Assembly (NCBI GenBank): GCA_907165275.2
Contig: OU015659.1
Span: 11,946,501 to 12,010,500 of the forward strand
DNA: 64,000 nt
Direction of reading: 5' to 3'
Source: Zygaena filipendulae
Lineage: Eukaryota; Arthropoda; Insecta; Lepidoptera; Zygaenidae
The translations under genes were made by a program, and so were the position numbers. The notes under the pieces are model-generated. The model searched no databases. It was not told the origin of the DNA and saw nothing but the letters and a program-made list of their open reading frames with translations. This document shows, one piece after another, positions 21,806 to 32,475 of this stretch; positions within the stretch are counted from its first letter, which is position 1, and the number at the start of each line of letters is the position of its first letter.

Positions 21806-21854
21806 AGAGTATGTATGATGTGTACCTATTGCTGTGTGAGTGTTATAATTATTA

Positions 21855-22199
21855 CTAGCTGTGCACAGCGGGAATTCCGGGATGAAAAATAGATAGTAGC
21901 CGATTCTCAGACCTACTGAATATGCATATAAAATTTCATGAGAATCGGTCAAGCCGTTTCGGAGGAGTATGGGAACGAACATTGTGACACGAGAATTTTA
22001 TATACAATAAGACTAGCTGTGCCCCGCGGTTCCACCCGCGTGAGTTTCGGAGTTCCCGCGGGGATTCCGGGATGAAAAACAGATAGTAGCCGATTCTCAG
22101 ACCTACTGAATATGCATTTAAAATTTCATGAGAATCGGTCAAGCCGTTTCGGAGGAGTATGGGAACGAACATTGTGACACGAGAATTTTATATATTAGA
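21855..22199 (-). mobile_element. two near-identical Helitron-like copies in tandem
   Basis: CTAG starts lie at 21855 and 22013. Both units carry GATAGTAGCCGATTCTCAGA and GGAGGAGTATGGGAACGAAC with very few differences. The left unit lacks most of the hairpin. A third member of this subfamily lies at 46866-47049. Confidence 0.83.
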
Positions 22200-22905
22200 T
22201 AATAACTTAAGCTTAAAAAAAATCTCAATAGTCAATAACTTTATAAAAAACTCTTTACAAAAATAAAACACGATTTTTCAATGATTTGTCTACATTAGAT
22301 TAAAAACTCGCCTGACAATAAATTCGCAGACAATCATTAAGACTTTATACATTGTTATGGAAAAAAGACTCGACTCTATGCAAATATACAGCCTTTACAT
22401 CATCATCAGTAAAATTTAGGTAAAACGGCAATAAATCTTGATAGCGAACAACGTGTTTTTCGGCAGATATTTTCATCTGAACGCGTTATCACGGCTTACG
22501 ATTACACAATAACATATTAACATTCAACAGACCGACAAAACGATAAAAGTCGAGGTGAAAAGTCAATAAAGACAGCTCTATTTGTTTTTCCAATGCTACG
22601 CGGCTTAGAGAAGTGTTAAGGAATTATGTTATCTCGACAGATTGTGCTGTAATGGCTTCTGAAAAGAAAAAAAAACTTGTGGATTAAGAATACGCATTCC
22701 TTGATAAAGAACGCTTGCAGTTCGAAAAGTACGTATATCTACCTACGGTAAGATCGTGCATAAAAAAACGTAAATAGACTATAATATAAGTAAGTAAAAA
22801 GGTAAGGTAAAGTTTTTATACTGTCTGTATATGTTGCCTTTTAATTTGATATCAAAAACTTTTAACAAAAAGTGCCAAAACGACCACTTTGGACGGTTAC
22901 AATAA
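22200..22905. other. no gene seen
   Basis: AT-rich and unassigned, with no repeat that I can match elsewhere in the window. Confidence 0.4.
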
Positions 22906-22911
22906 AACTTT

Positions 22912-23112
22912 TGAATACTAATATTATATGAGGAAAGATTTGATTTTTGGTTTGTTTGTTACGATTTAACTCAAAAACTACTGGAAGGATTTCAAAAATT
23001 CTTTCACCATTAGAAATATACATTATTCCTGAGAAACATAGGCTATATTGTAAGCCGGTATTCCCGCGGAAACTCCAAAATTAACGTGGGTGAAACCGCG
23101 GGGAACAGCTAG
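22912..23112 (+). mobile_element. Helitron-like copy
   Basis: AATACTAATATTATATGAGG, ACTCAAAAACTACTGGAAGG, GTGGGTGAAACCGCGGGGAA and terminal CTAG (23109-23112) followed by T. Confidence 0.83.
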
Positions 23113-23162
23113 TTTTTAATAAAATCTCTAGTTTTTCTAGATGCCAAAAATGCAATCAGTAA

Positions 23163-23531
23163 ATTTTTTGTCTGTCTGTCTGTCTGTCTGTGTGTGCACG
23201 CATGGGTCAAAAACTACTGAAGGGATTCCAAACTTGGTACGATTGTTGTTCATACTCCTGGGCAGGTTATAGGCTATATAACTTATCGCTAAGACACATA
23301 GGAGCTAAACAGCAGCTAAATTTGAAGCAAGTCGGATGAAAATGTGCTTAAATTTCGAGCTCTTATCCTCGCACACGTTTACTCAATCATGCAATAACGG
23401 CTGAACGGATTTGGATGAAATTTGGCATGCACGTTGTCAGGGGTACAGAGAAGGACATAGGTTACTTTTTATCCCGGAATTCCCGCAGGAACTCCGAAAT
23501 TATTGCGGGTGAAATCACGGGGCACAGCTAG
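23163..23531 (+). mobile_element. composite Helitron-like copy with (CTGT)n
   Basis: The left half starts with a CTGT tract of six or so units and TCAAAAACTACTGAAGGGAT. The right half is a second subfamily (GGCATGCACGTTGTCAGGGG) ending CTAG at 23528-23531. Two family members have been fused. Confidence 0.75.
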
Positions 23532-23657
23532 TAGAAAATATGAAAGTAACTGATACCTTTACCATAAGTGGATGATAAATAACTATCATAGATCCTTTTC
23601 AGAGAATTCCAAAATTCATAAAAACAGAACGGCTGGCTATACAATAGTTAGTACACT

Positions 23658-23838
23658 ACATAGTATAAAACAAAGTCGCTTCCCGCTGTCTGTCTGTTCC
23701 TATGTATGCTGAGATCTTTAAAACTACGCAACGGATTTTCATGCGGTTTTCACCAATAGATAGAGTGATTCATGAGGAAGGTTTATATTTATATTTTGTT
23801 CTAGATTTCCGCGGAAAGTCCAAAATTAAGGCGGGTGC
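23658..23838 (+). mobile_element. Helitron-like copy, CTGT-repeat subfamily, 3' damaged
   Basis: AGTATAAAACAAAGTCGCTT, GCAACGGATTTTCATGCGGT, TTAAGGCGGGTGCTGG. The hairpin is broken and CTAG is not where expected. Confidence 0.65.
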
Positions 23839-24150
23839 TGGTAGTATATTAAAATTACAAAAGTTGGTAACACGTGCTAGAATAAATTAATTGCATTCAA
23901 TATTTTCTCATTATTTCTGCTAATTTTCTTTTCGTCTGATTGTTTGTCTGTCTTTCAACGCTAATATCCTACACTACTGAACTACTGAAGCCTAGCTCGG
24001 AGCAACATAATATATGTTTTTTCATCGAAATCGGATCTCGACAAAGTTATTACCACTGAAATGCGTTTTAGGATAGTTTTCTTCCCGGAATCCTGAGATC
24101 CCAAAGCCACAACTACTATACTACTACTATATATACTATATATACTATAT

Positions 24151-24385
24151 GGACGCAGATAAGCAATAACATGTTAACCCACAAAATTAAGTTATCTATT
24201 CAGAACGATTTATTGAGAGTTAGGGAACGTTTTTTAATTATGTGTTTACCTTATTACATTGTTTAACTATGTAACTAAATATTGAACATAAAAAATGTTG
24301 ACAGAAAATGGCGCTATAATTTTAAGACACGATTTACTCAAAATTTTTCCAGTGTGGGTTAACACACTATTGCTTATCTATGTCC
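24151..24385 (+). mobile_element. MITE-B copy 3, complete
   Basis: GGACGCAGATAAGCAATAAC and GCTTATCTATGTCC ends. It lies inside a (TATAC)-like simple repeat, so ATAT flanks on both sides may be duplication or chance. Confidence 0.85.
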
Positions 24386-24890
24386 ATATATACTATATAT
24401 ACTACTACTATACTGCTACTATAGTGGAACCGTCGTTACCAGCTGGTCGTCAATAAGATCGTTAATCAAATTTTGTTTATTTACTCGATTAGTTGGAATT
24501 CGAAACTTCGATGTTATTAACTTAAACGAACGAAAGGCTGTGAGAGGGAAAGTTTGTTTGTTCAGGCTCATGTTCAGTCATTGGATTTAGCTCAGCGGGT
24601 GGCTTTGAGTCAGCAACCCCAGGAACTTAAGTCGAGAGTTTGCGGGTTGGATAAGTGAGGAGATTGCTTTTTGTAAACAGTTTCTATTAATTTTTTTTTT
24701 TTCTTAGTCGACTCTCGCATTTTCTAGCCATTTATTAGCCAGTTTTAAGTAAAATATATTTATTTAGCATCGTTGCACGTTTTGAAATTGCAAGCGATGG
24801 TGCTATAAATTGCATAATCTTTTTAGAAGCTTTTGAAGGACGCCTCTATCACGTCATAAATGCGGTCTTGCACATAGAAAAAAACACCAC
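24386..24890. other. no gene seen
   Basis: Simple repeat (ATACTACT-type) to 24420, then unassigned sequence with no coding signal. Confidence 0.4.
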
Positions 24891-24897
24891 TGCGATA

Positions 24898-25225
24898 ATG
24901 GGCATGTTGACAAATTTTTATTTTTTAGTCCGTCTTGTAGATTTTTAAAAAATATTGGACACGTATTTTTTCTTTTATTACGTAATCAAAAAATAACGGC
25001 GATATATTGAGTTGAAATTTCGCGTGACGTCACTATTCTGACAGTTTGTATGGCTGTTTTGCGGTTAGTGACGTCACGACCTCCTCATCCTAAACTTTAA
25101 TGCGCTTTATCTCTGAATATTTTAATTTATTTAAAAAAGCAAAAAATACGTGTCTATTGTTTTTTTATTTTCTAACTGACGGACTAATTAGAATTTTGAT
25201 TTTCAAAAGTAGTCAACATCCCTAT
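24898..25225 (-). mobile_element. MITE-A copy, complete with TA flanks
   Basis: ATGGGCATGTTGACAAATTT ... AGTCAACATCCCTAT, flanked by TA on both sides. Two TGACGTCA sites. This is one of the best-defined copies for the target site. Confidence 0.9.
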
Positions 25226-25289
25226 TACCTCTTGTTTGAAGATACTGTCACAATTCGTCAAAAAGATCTATCTATCTATTCTATGCTAT

Positions 25290-25589
25290 GATAAAAGAGT
25301 AGGATCCGCGATTCTGTACATTGAATATTTTTAACAAAAATTGATAAGGGGCGATAAAAGAAGAGTAAACCACATAAAAAAAAAAGTTTTAAAATTCTTT
25401 TCTGTCTGTCTGTCTGTCTGTTCGCGATTATCTCCGAATCTACTGAACGGATTGACATGCGGTTTTCACAGGTAGATTCAGCTTAGCCTGGAGCTACATA
25501 GAGGCTTTATTAAATTGAAATCGGATATCGGAAAAAAAAGTTATTATATGAAAACGTTTCACGCGGGTGAAACCGCGGGGCACATCTAG
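25290..25589 (+). mobile_element. Helitron-like copy, CTGT-repeat subfamily
   Basis: AAAAGAGTAGGATCCGCGAT, (CTGT)n at about 25401-25421, GGATTGACATGCGGTTTTCA, and CGCGGGTGAAACCGCGGGGC ending CTAG at 25586-25589. It is followed by a TTGACTTTGACTT tail-like motif at 25606. Confidence 0.78.
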
Positions 25590-25636
25590 TATTTGAATAA
25601 ATTATTTGACTTTGACTTTTTTATCCTCTTACTTAC

Positions 25637-25874
25637 GGCCGCACTCAGAGTCGTTTTAATAAATAATCACTTAATTTATCTATCTTATCTTACTTTATTT
25701 AACTTATCTTTACGTAAGTAAAGATTAAAAAGAATACTAATGTTAGTGGCATTTGACAAAATTTAACTTATTTAACTTAATTAGTTAAATGGCATGTCGA
25801 ACGTCTCTGAGTGCGGCAGTTTTTTTTTTAAATCTATACTTAAAAATCAAGTAATCATTAAAACGACTGTGGCG
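25637..25874. mobile_element. MITE-F copy 1 (fold-back)
   Basis: GCCGCACTCAGAGTCGTTTT at the left and AAAACGACTGTGGCGG at the right are inverted partners. A second inverted pair, CTTACTTTATTTAACTTATC / ATTAGTTAAATGGCAT, lies inside. The partner copy is at 52711-52944. Confidence 0.65.
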
Positions 25875-25879
25875 GTTAC

Positions 25880-26505
25880 TCTTTGTATACCTACTTACCA
25901 CAATTGTCAAATGCAGAGATTTTGGTACATATTTACTGCCCGCAATACGATCGGTTCAAGGAAGCATAATCAAAGTAAAACTTTGAAATTTCCAAACTTA
26001 TCTTTTCTTCACAGACACATCAAAGCTTTGTTAAGCGAATTCAAAGTTTTGGTAGAAAGTGAAAAATGTAGAGAAATTCAATTAATTTCTAAGTAAAATT
26101 TATGTTTCATAATAATTGTACCGAACAAAAACTTCTGCTGATTCGTTCTCGGGTTGATTGAGACGGAACGGGATTTCTGATCCGAAATAATTTAATTACA
26201 CCCCTTAAATTTTAAGCTCAATCCATTATTTGTCTGTTTCAATTTTACCTTTTGTTTGTGGGAACTTATTTTATTTGCGTTCACTCCGAAGTTCCTGTAG
26301 GAATTCCGGGATAAAAGTATAATCTTATCCTATCTAATTTCCTCTCCTATAAATCTGTTCACTCAAAGGTTGCCTGGGAGAGATCGCTTTAGGCGATAAG
26401 GCCGCCTTTTGTACAGATACCTACTTAGTTAAATTTAAGAAAATTTGTAAAAACTTTTTTGTTTGGTGTAGGTACAATAAAGAGTTATGTATCTTATGAA
26501 TCAAG
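25880..26505. other. no gene seen; Helitron trace
   Basis: A minus-strand core fragment near 26270-26320 (TTCACTCCGAAGTTCCTGTA). The rest is AT-rich and unassigned. Confidence 0.4.
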
Positions 26506-26509
26506 AATA

Positions 26510-26700
26510 CTGCATTCTTTCTACAAATGAAAGAAGTTTTAAAATCGGTTGATACAAAAAACAAACATACAAACATACAAAAAATCGAATCTTTCCTCTT
26601 TATAATATCAGTATTTGTAGATAAATCAATTAACTATGGACCTTTAAATTTCCAACATGAGTTCCGAGATTCTCTACGGGAACTTTTTTCATTTGCCAAA
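26510..26700 (-). mobile_element. Helitron-like fragments
   Basis: AAAATCGGTTGATACAAAAA, then AATCGAATCTTTCCTCTTTA-TAATAT is the reverse complement of the family's 5' end. ATGAGTTCCGAGATTCTCTA at 26655 is a core remnant. Confidence 0.5.
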
Positions 26701-26869
26701 TTCATTACAAGTTCTGAGAATTTAAGTAAGTACCTAAACAATTTTTAAGTATCTTCAAGAAACGTAATAAAAAATACATAGATCGACGCAATCGTATAGC
26801 TATACATAATGTACCTATTGCTATAAAGACTGACGACAAAATAATATTAGCAGGGAAATTTGTAACTTT

Positions 26870-26950
26870 TCTTGCTTCAACTTCTGAAGTAGGCACGTTT
26901 ATTTTGGTTAATCTCTAGATTTTGTAGGTATCAAAACGTGCATATTGTAA
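26870..26950. mobile_element. MITE-E copy, left piece of an interrupted element
   Basis: TTGCTTCAACTTCTGAAGTA, TTGTAGGTATCAAAACGTGC and CATATTGTAA match the MITE-E copy at 62735-62955. The copy resumes at 27976 after an insertion. Confidence 0.75.
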
Positions 26951-27103
26951 AGCCATCTCCCTTCTACGGTCGCCACTGAAAATCAGCGTCGTGGAACTTA
27001 GTGCCACGGCATAATGCTGAGTGGTAGCCATTTTGGTACCAACTATTCTAGTTTAAGTCTCACGATTGTACTTATTTTATCTTTATGGTATCAAATAAAC
27101 TTT
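26951..27103 (+). mobile_element. 5'-truncated retroposon
   Basis: GGTCGCCACTGAAAATCAGC, ATGCTGAGTGG and CCATTTTGGTACC, ending TATCAAATAAACTTTTTC. It is homologous to 54516-54662, which also ends in TTCTA units. The flanking duplication CATATTGTAA (26941-26950) / CATATTGTGA (27976-27985) encloses this body plus the tandem array, so both arrived as a single insertion. Confidence 0.8.
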
Positions 27104-27975
27104 TTCTATTCTATTCTATTCTATTCTATTCTATTCTATTCTATTCTATTCTATTCTATTCTATTCTATTCTATTCTATTCTATTCTATTCTATTCTATT
27201 CTATTCTATTCTATTCTATTCTATTCTATTCTATTCTATTCTATTCTATACTATTCTATTCTATTCTATTCTATTCTATTCTATTCTATTCTATTCTATT
27301 CTATTCTATTCTATTCTATTCTATTCTATTCTATTCTATTCTATTCTATTCTATTCTATTCTATTCTATTCTATTCTATTCTATTCTATTCTATTCTATT
27401 CTATTCTATTCTATTCTATTCTATTCTATTCTATTCTATTCTATTCTATTCTATTCTATTCTATTCTATTCTATTCTATTCTATTCTATTCTATTCTATT
27501 CTATTCTATTCTATTCTATTCTATTCTATTCTATTCTATTCTATTCTATTCTATTCTATTCTATTCTATTCTATTCTATTCTATTCTATTCTATTCTATT
27601 CTATTCTATTCTATTCTATTCTATTCTATTCTATTCTATTCTATTCTATTCTATTCTATTCTATTCTATTCTATTCTATTCTATTCTATTCTATTCTATT
27701 CTATTCTATTCTATTCTATTCTATTCTATTCTATTCTATTCTATTCTATTCTATTCTATTCTATTCTATTCTATTCTATTCTATTCTATTCTATTCTATT
27801 CTATTCTATTCTATTCTATTCTATTCTATTCTATTCTATTCTATTCTATTCTATTCTATTCTATTCTATTCTATTCTATTCTATTCTATTCTATTCTATT
27901 CTATTCTATTCTATTCTATTCTATTCTCTTCTATTCTATTCTATTCTATTCTATTCTATTCTATTCTATTCTATT
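27104..27975. repeat. (TTCTA)n pentanucleotide array, ~174 units
   Basis: About 870 bp of nearly perfect TTCTA repeats. I see two single-base interruptions: A for T at 27250 and C for A at 27928. Because the unit lacks stops in two frames, it produces spurious open frames of over 300 codons (FYSIL repeats). These are not genes. The array is the expanded tail of the retroposon to its left. Confidence 0.97.
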
Positions 27976-28065
27976 CATATTGTGATCGAAAAACCGCCAT
28001 TTTTTGATTGCAATCGAAAAATGATAGTAAAACAAAAGTTACATAATAGCTCCTCAGATATTCTA
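27976..28065. mobile_element. MITE-E copy, right piece
   Basis: CATATTGTGATCGAAAAACC, GATTGCAATCGAAAAATGAT and AACAAAAGTTACATAATAG continue the element interrupted at 26950. Confidence 0.78.
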
Positions 28066-28139
28066 TACTAGGGTTCTCTAAATGGAAAGCGGATCCGTTT
28101 ATAGAATGTATGTAGGTATGCATGTATGTATTTTACTAA

Positions 28140-28332
28140 TCTACACTAATATTATAAAGAGGGAAGATTTGATTTTTTGTTTTGTTTGTTTGTTACGATT
28201 TAACTCAAAAACTACTGGACCAATTTCAAAAATTCTTTCACCATTGGACATCTGCATTATCCCTGAGTAGCATAGGCTATAAATTGTAATCAGGAATTCT
28301 CGCGGGAATTTCGAAATACCGCGGGTGAAACT
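28140..28332 (+). mobile_element. Helitron-like copy lacking its 3' terminus
   Basis: TCTACACTAATATTATAAAG at the 5' end, then CTCAAAAACTACTGGACCAA and AATTCTCGCGGGAATTTCGA. It stops in CCGCGGGTGAAAC, so half the hairpin and CTAG are missing. Confidence 0.8.
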
Positions 28333-28591
28333 AAACTTTAAATATATTATATAAATTTGAAAGTGTGGTAGTTTGTGTGTTTAATACGCTTTTATCGTAA
28401 TAAAAGGGATCATAAATCATCAAGTTCCCCGCGGTTGACATTCGGGTTAAGTTTGGTACCAACATTGGTAATCTTTAATCATTTCATCTATTATCAATTT
28501 GGTAATCTAAAATCAGTCGAGTGTATGCAGATGGTAGCAAATTCATTACAAAAATTAGAGCATTGTGATTGTCATAAACTTCCATAACATA

Positions 28592-28913
28592 ATAGGGATG
28601 TTGACTACTTTTGAAAATCAAAATTGTAATAAGTCCGTCAGTTAGAAAATAAAAAAACAATAGATACGTATTTTTTGCTTTTAAAAATAAATTAAAATAT
28701 ACAGAGATAAAGCGCATTAAAGTTTAGGGTGGGGGGTCGTGACGTCACTAACCGCTAAAACCGCCGTACAAACTGACCGGATAGTGACGTCACGCGAAAT
28801 TTCAACTCAATGTATCGCCGTTATTTTTTGATTGCGTAAAAAAAGAAAAAATACGTGTCCAATATTTTTCATTAATCTACAAGACGGGCTAAAAAAATAG
28901 TCAACATGCCCAT
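28592..28913 (+). mobile_element. MITE-A copy, complete with TA flanks
   Basis: TA-ATAGGGATGTTGACTACT ... AGTCAACATGCCCAT-TA. Palindromes GTGACGTCAC lie at 28739-28748 and 28784-28793. This is a good type copy for the family. Confidence 0.92.
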
Positions 28914-28919
28914 TAAGGC

Positions 28920-29635
28920 CCTTTAGCGTCAACTGCTGTAAAAATCATATCTTCTTAGAGTTCTGAGCACCAGCTTAAACAAAAAGAAATCGGTATAAAT
29001 ATAAAATTTACCTACCTACAATACCTAAAATAGGTTAAATACAAATTTTTTAGATATTATTTCTGCACGATTTAAACTTGTTATAAAAAAACCACAAAAC
29101 GTAGCCCAAGAGCCCCGGGTTCTGTTGGCGGTTTTTAATTAAAACTTAAAAAAAAATTGTAATGTAAAAAATCTGCAGAATTATCTGCCCTGTTATTATT
29201 GCCTTCTTTGTAGAATATTGTATAGACTAAGTACCTACTATTGGTTTCTTTTTGCATCAAAATATATTATCTTTTGTTAGAATCTTCTAACTGATCTTTT
29301 ACAGTGCTAGATGGCGCCAGTTTCAATACTGATTACAAAACCTGTACGCAATTAATTAATGCACCAGCCGTTGCTGGGCAAGCGACTATGTTTAACTTTT
29401 GCCGCTTGTCAACCCCAATTGCCTCAAACTTTGTGGTTGCAACAGCTGAGCCAGCTTACAAACCGACACACATTTACTAGGGTCATATAGCGAAGCACTA
29501 GTATTAGATATATCTAGTAGGTATATGAGGTATTATCTGATTTGTATACGTTTTTTTTTTAATTTATTTACCAAATTTACAATAAAAAAATTAAAGTTGA
29601 CATAAAATTATATAAAGAACTACATAATTATTTTA
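28920..29635. other. no gene seen
   Basis: AT-rich, unassigned. T-rich and A-rich tracts near 29550-29590 may be an eroded retroposon tail. Confidence 0.4.
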
Positions 29636-29639
29636 GTTA

Positions 29640-29715
29640 CTAGCTGATCCTCCGCTGTTTCACCCGCGGTGATTTCGCGGAGTTCTCGCGGGAATTCCGA
29701 GATAAGATATCGAGA
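29640..29715 (-). mobile_element. Helitron-like 3'-end fragment
   Basis: TACTAGCTGATCCTCCGCTG, TTTCACCCGCGGTGATTTCG and TCTCGCGGGAATTCCGAGAT on the plus strand. The rest is missing. Confidence 0.65.
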
Positions 29716-30011
29716 TAATATAAATCCGAGATATAAAATCGACCCGTGTAACCCCGGTCTCTATTTATGTATAGCAATTTGTTAGGTATAATGAAACGAC
29801 CGACTCACTCCGTTTGCTTAATTACTCTTTGACTAGTTTATTACTAAGGCATGTGCGAGTGCACAGTTAGGTTAGGTATATAAGGAACCATACAGATCAA
29901 CCTCATAAATGAACGCAAGTGAAACCGCGGGAAAATTAAACATAATGGTGATCTTTGACTTTATAGCATTTTTAACCATTAAAATCGCTTTTAACGGCGC
30001 CACGGCGCATT

Positions 30012-30236
30012 TGGCCCTTATTCACTATGACCAAAACACGCCGCGCTAAGATAAGACGCTGCAAAAACTGTCTTTCCCTCGTAAAGAAGTTTTACTACAA
30101 AAAAAATACATTTACAACGTTTCTTATGGCATAAAGAATAATAATTTCTAATATCTTGGCAGAACGTTTGGCAATGCGTTTTTGGGACGCGCGTTATGGG
30201 CAAGGAATGTTGTTGTTCATAGTGAATAAGGACCCT
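30012..30236 (+). mobile_element. MITE-G copy 2
   Basis: TGGCCCTTATTCACTATGAC at the left, CATAGTGAATAAGGACCCT at the right, and an interior homologous to 2478-2680 (AAAACTGTCTTTCCCTCGT, TCTTATGGCATA). A 120-codon minus-strand frame across it is incidental. Confidence 0.72.
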
Positions 30237-30577
30237 GGAAGCGTTAAATATTTCATTTAAAAGCTTATTATTGTTAGTACGGCAGTTAACGAGTATTGAG
30301 ACGATAACTGGTACTTTAACGGGTGCAATTATATTTCCATCAACCGCTCCTGCGGTCCGCAGATAAACTGTGAAGACCACAAGTCGTTATAGAACGCTAG
30401 TCTAACGGGTTTTTTATGTCGAAACGTCGTTATCTGCTGTAACGAATACAACGTTACAAAAATGTTATGTAAATACAACGTTATTAAGGTTTTACGTCGT
30501 TATACAGCATTAGTCTGAAAAGGGGTGATTATGTAAAATTTATATCTGAGCTGTGATGCGAATTACGATTCAGAACA

Positions 30578-30907
30578 ATGGGCATGTGGACTAATTTTTA
30601 TTTTGTAGTCCGTCTTGTAGATTATTAAAAAATATTGGACACGTATTTTTTTCTTTTTTTACGTAATCAAAAAATAACGGCGATATATTGAGTTGAAATT
30701 TCGCGTGACGTCACTATTCTGACAGTTTGTATGGCGGTTTTAGCAGTTAGTGACGTCACGACCCCCTCACCCTAAACTTCAATGTGCTTTATCTCTGTAT
30801 ATTTTGATTTATTTGAAAAAGCAAAAAATACGTGTCTATTGTTTTTTTATTTTTTAAATGACGGACTAATTAGAATTTTGATTTTCAAAAGTAGTCCACA
30901 TCCCCAT
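30578..30907 (-). mobile_element. MITE-A copy, complete
   Basis: ATGGGCATGTGGACTAATTT ... GTAGTCCACATCCCCAT. Two TGACGTCA sites. Confidence 0.88.
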
Positions 30908-30996
30908 TACGTATTGTGCCTACCTAATTTGCGCCAAATTAAAACACAGTGCCATGAGAGGTGGAAATTGTGCATGCTTAGATACCTGCTGCTGAC

Positions 30997-31045
30997 CAGC
31001 GAAGTCCAATATAGCGGTTTCTTACCGCTATATTGGACTTCGCTG
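30997..31045. repeat. perfect 22-bp hairpin, 5-nt loop
   Basis: Arm 30997-31018 (CAGCGAAGTCC...AGCGGT) and its exact reverse complement 31024-31045 are separated by TTCTT. No mismatch. Confidence 0.93.
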
Positions 31046-32095
31046 ACGGTTTACTGACAGAAAAACGTCATGGATATCGTTCGAAAATTAATATCAGATA
31101 AATTATTTTTCATTACTCATACTCGGAAAGTAGGTCTGAAGTTGCCTGAGAAGCGGGTTGAAAGTAACCCTTTTCAGCCCTAGGGAGAATCGCTTTCAAC
31201 TGACAACTGTCAAATTATAAAAAAAAATCTAGGTCTATTTTCACATTTCTATTGAACCATGTTTCAACTTTCTATACAGCCAGCGCGATGTAAAATTGAA
31301 ATAACGTTAAGTTTAAGTAGGTATTAATTAAAATAAAATTCACTCACTTTTTCTTAAGCTAATTCCTATTTATATTTTTTTATTTTCTTTAATTAATACT
31401 TAATAATTAAAGATAAAATTTTTTTTAGGTCGCCACAATGTAAATAAAAAATACTGGCTGAATAGCTAGCCGGCCAAAGAAAAAGAAATAGGTGGGAAAG
31501 TGTCAAGCGACTATCCGATCTTCACTCATTTTTTCTTTAGCTAATTCCTATTTTTATTTTGACTTTCCTTGCATTCGTAATGAAAAGCACAGTGTCGGAG
31601 AAACCCTCGGGAGAAAGACTTATTTAGTCCCTCGATCTATTGGTGCCCTCGCTACGCTCGGGCGCCAAACCCCGTCTCGGGGCTAAATAAGTTACTTTCA
31701 CCCCTAGGATAACAATGTACTATTACTGTTTTGAAAATATATTCTTGTTATTTTGAGCAAGCCCCAGGAATATTTATTTACTCTTCCTTTTTAAGAACCT
31801 TACAAGCAGACACTATGGACCATCTATGGACCGGACCTCCTTTGCTGCGATCCTTTATGGTTGGTACCAACTTCGCAGACATTTATGATATACGTGGTAA
31901 TAATTATTTGAAGTGTCTTTTGATCTTCGTGGAATTACAACGAAAAGTTTAGCAATTACATGAACTTTCTAGCGTGATGGGAGCGAACAAAGTTTGATCT
32001 AATTTTGCATATTGACTATGCCTACTGGCTTTTGCGAGCGGCTCCGCTCGCGCGCTCGTGAAAGTGTGCTGGCGTCACTATACACACACACAATA
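31046..32095. other. no gene seen; GC-rich inverted repeats
   Basis: Contains an imperfect hairpin at about 31618-31694 (ACTTATTTAGTCCC / GGGGCTAAATAAGT around CTCGCTACGCTCGGGCG). It also has a repeated TTTTCTTAAGCTAATTCCTA / TTTTCTTTAGCTAATTCCTA pair at 31349 and 31528, and the stem GCGAGCGG-CT-CCGCTCGC at 32034-32051. It may be an unrecognised TIR element. Confidence 0.35.
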
Positions 32096-32109
32096 TAAAA
32101 CCAAAATTT

Positions 32110-32475
32110 ATAATAAATTTAATCCGTCAGTTAGATAATAAAAGGATTATAGACACGTTATACATATATTGCTTTTTGAATTTAATGAACAAATACACAG
32201 ATAAAACGCATTTAAATTTAGAAGTGGGGCTTGTACCAAGGCATGACGTCACGCGACATTTCGGCTCAAAGTCACGCCGTTATTTATTTAATCCTTTATT
32301 GCACATAAAATAACAATATTACAGTACCTAAAGGAAAAGGAGAATGCAAATGGCCGTCTTATCACATAGTTGCGTTGCTGTTAATTTTTATAACGTAGAA
32401 AAAGAAAAAAATACGTGTCCACAATTTTTCATTAATCTACGTGATGGACAAAAAAGTTAAATACAGCCTATTTTC
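32110..32475 (+). mobile_element. MITE-A copy interrupted by a retroposon
   Basis: AATCCGTCAGTTAGATAATA through GCATGACGTCACGCGACATT, a break at about 32281, then TATAACGTAGAAAAAGAAAA to GATGGACAAAAAAGTTAAAT. One TGACGTCA site is retained. Confidence 0.75.
32282..32378 (-). mobile_element. 5'-truncated LINE-like 3' end nested in MITE-A
   Basis: Plus strand TTATTTAATCCTTTATTGCA is the complement of a TGCAATAAAGGATTAAATAA-type LINE end. It separates the CGCCGTTAT and TTTTTATAACGTA parts of the host MITE. Confidence 0.6.

Noticed and set aside
21797..22172. Two related minus-strand frames starting MFVPILLRNGLTDSHEIL
   Set aside because: Both are translations of the tandem Helitron-like pair, a repeat known to be non-coding.
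27014..28071. Open frames of over 320 codons repeating FYSIL
   Set aside because: They are translations of the (TTCTA)n array, which lacks stops in these frames. There is no coding signal beyond the repeat.
30018..30380. 120-codon minus-strand frame
   Set aside because: Half of it runs across MITE-G, with no domain and no homology that I recognise.
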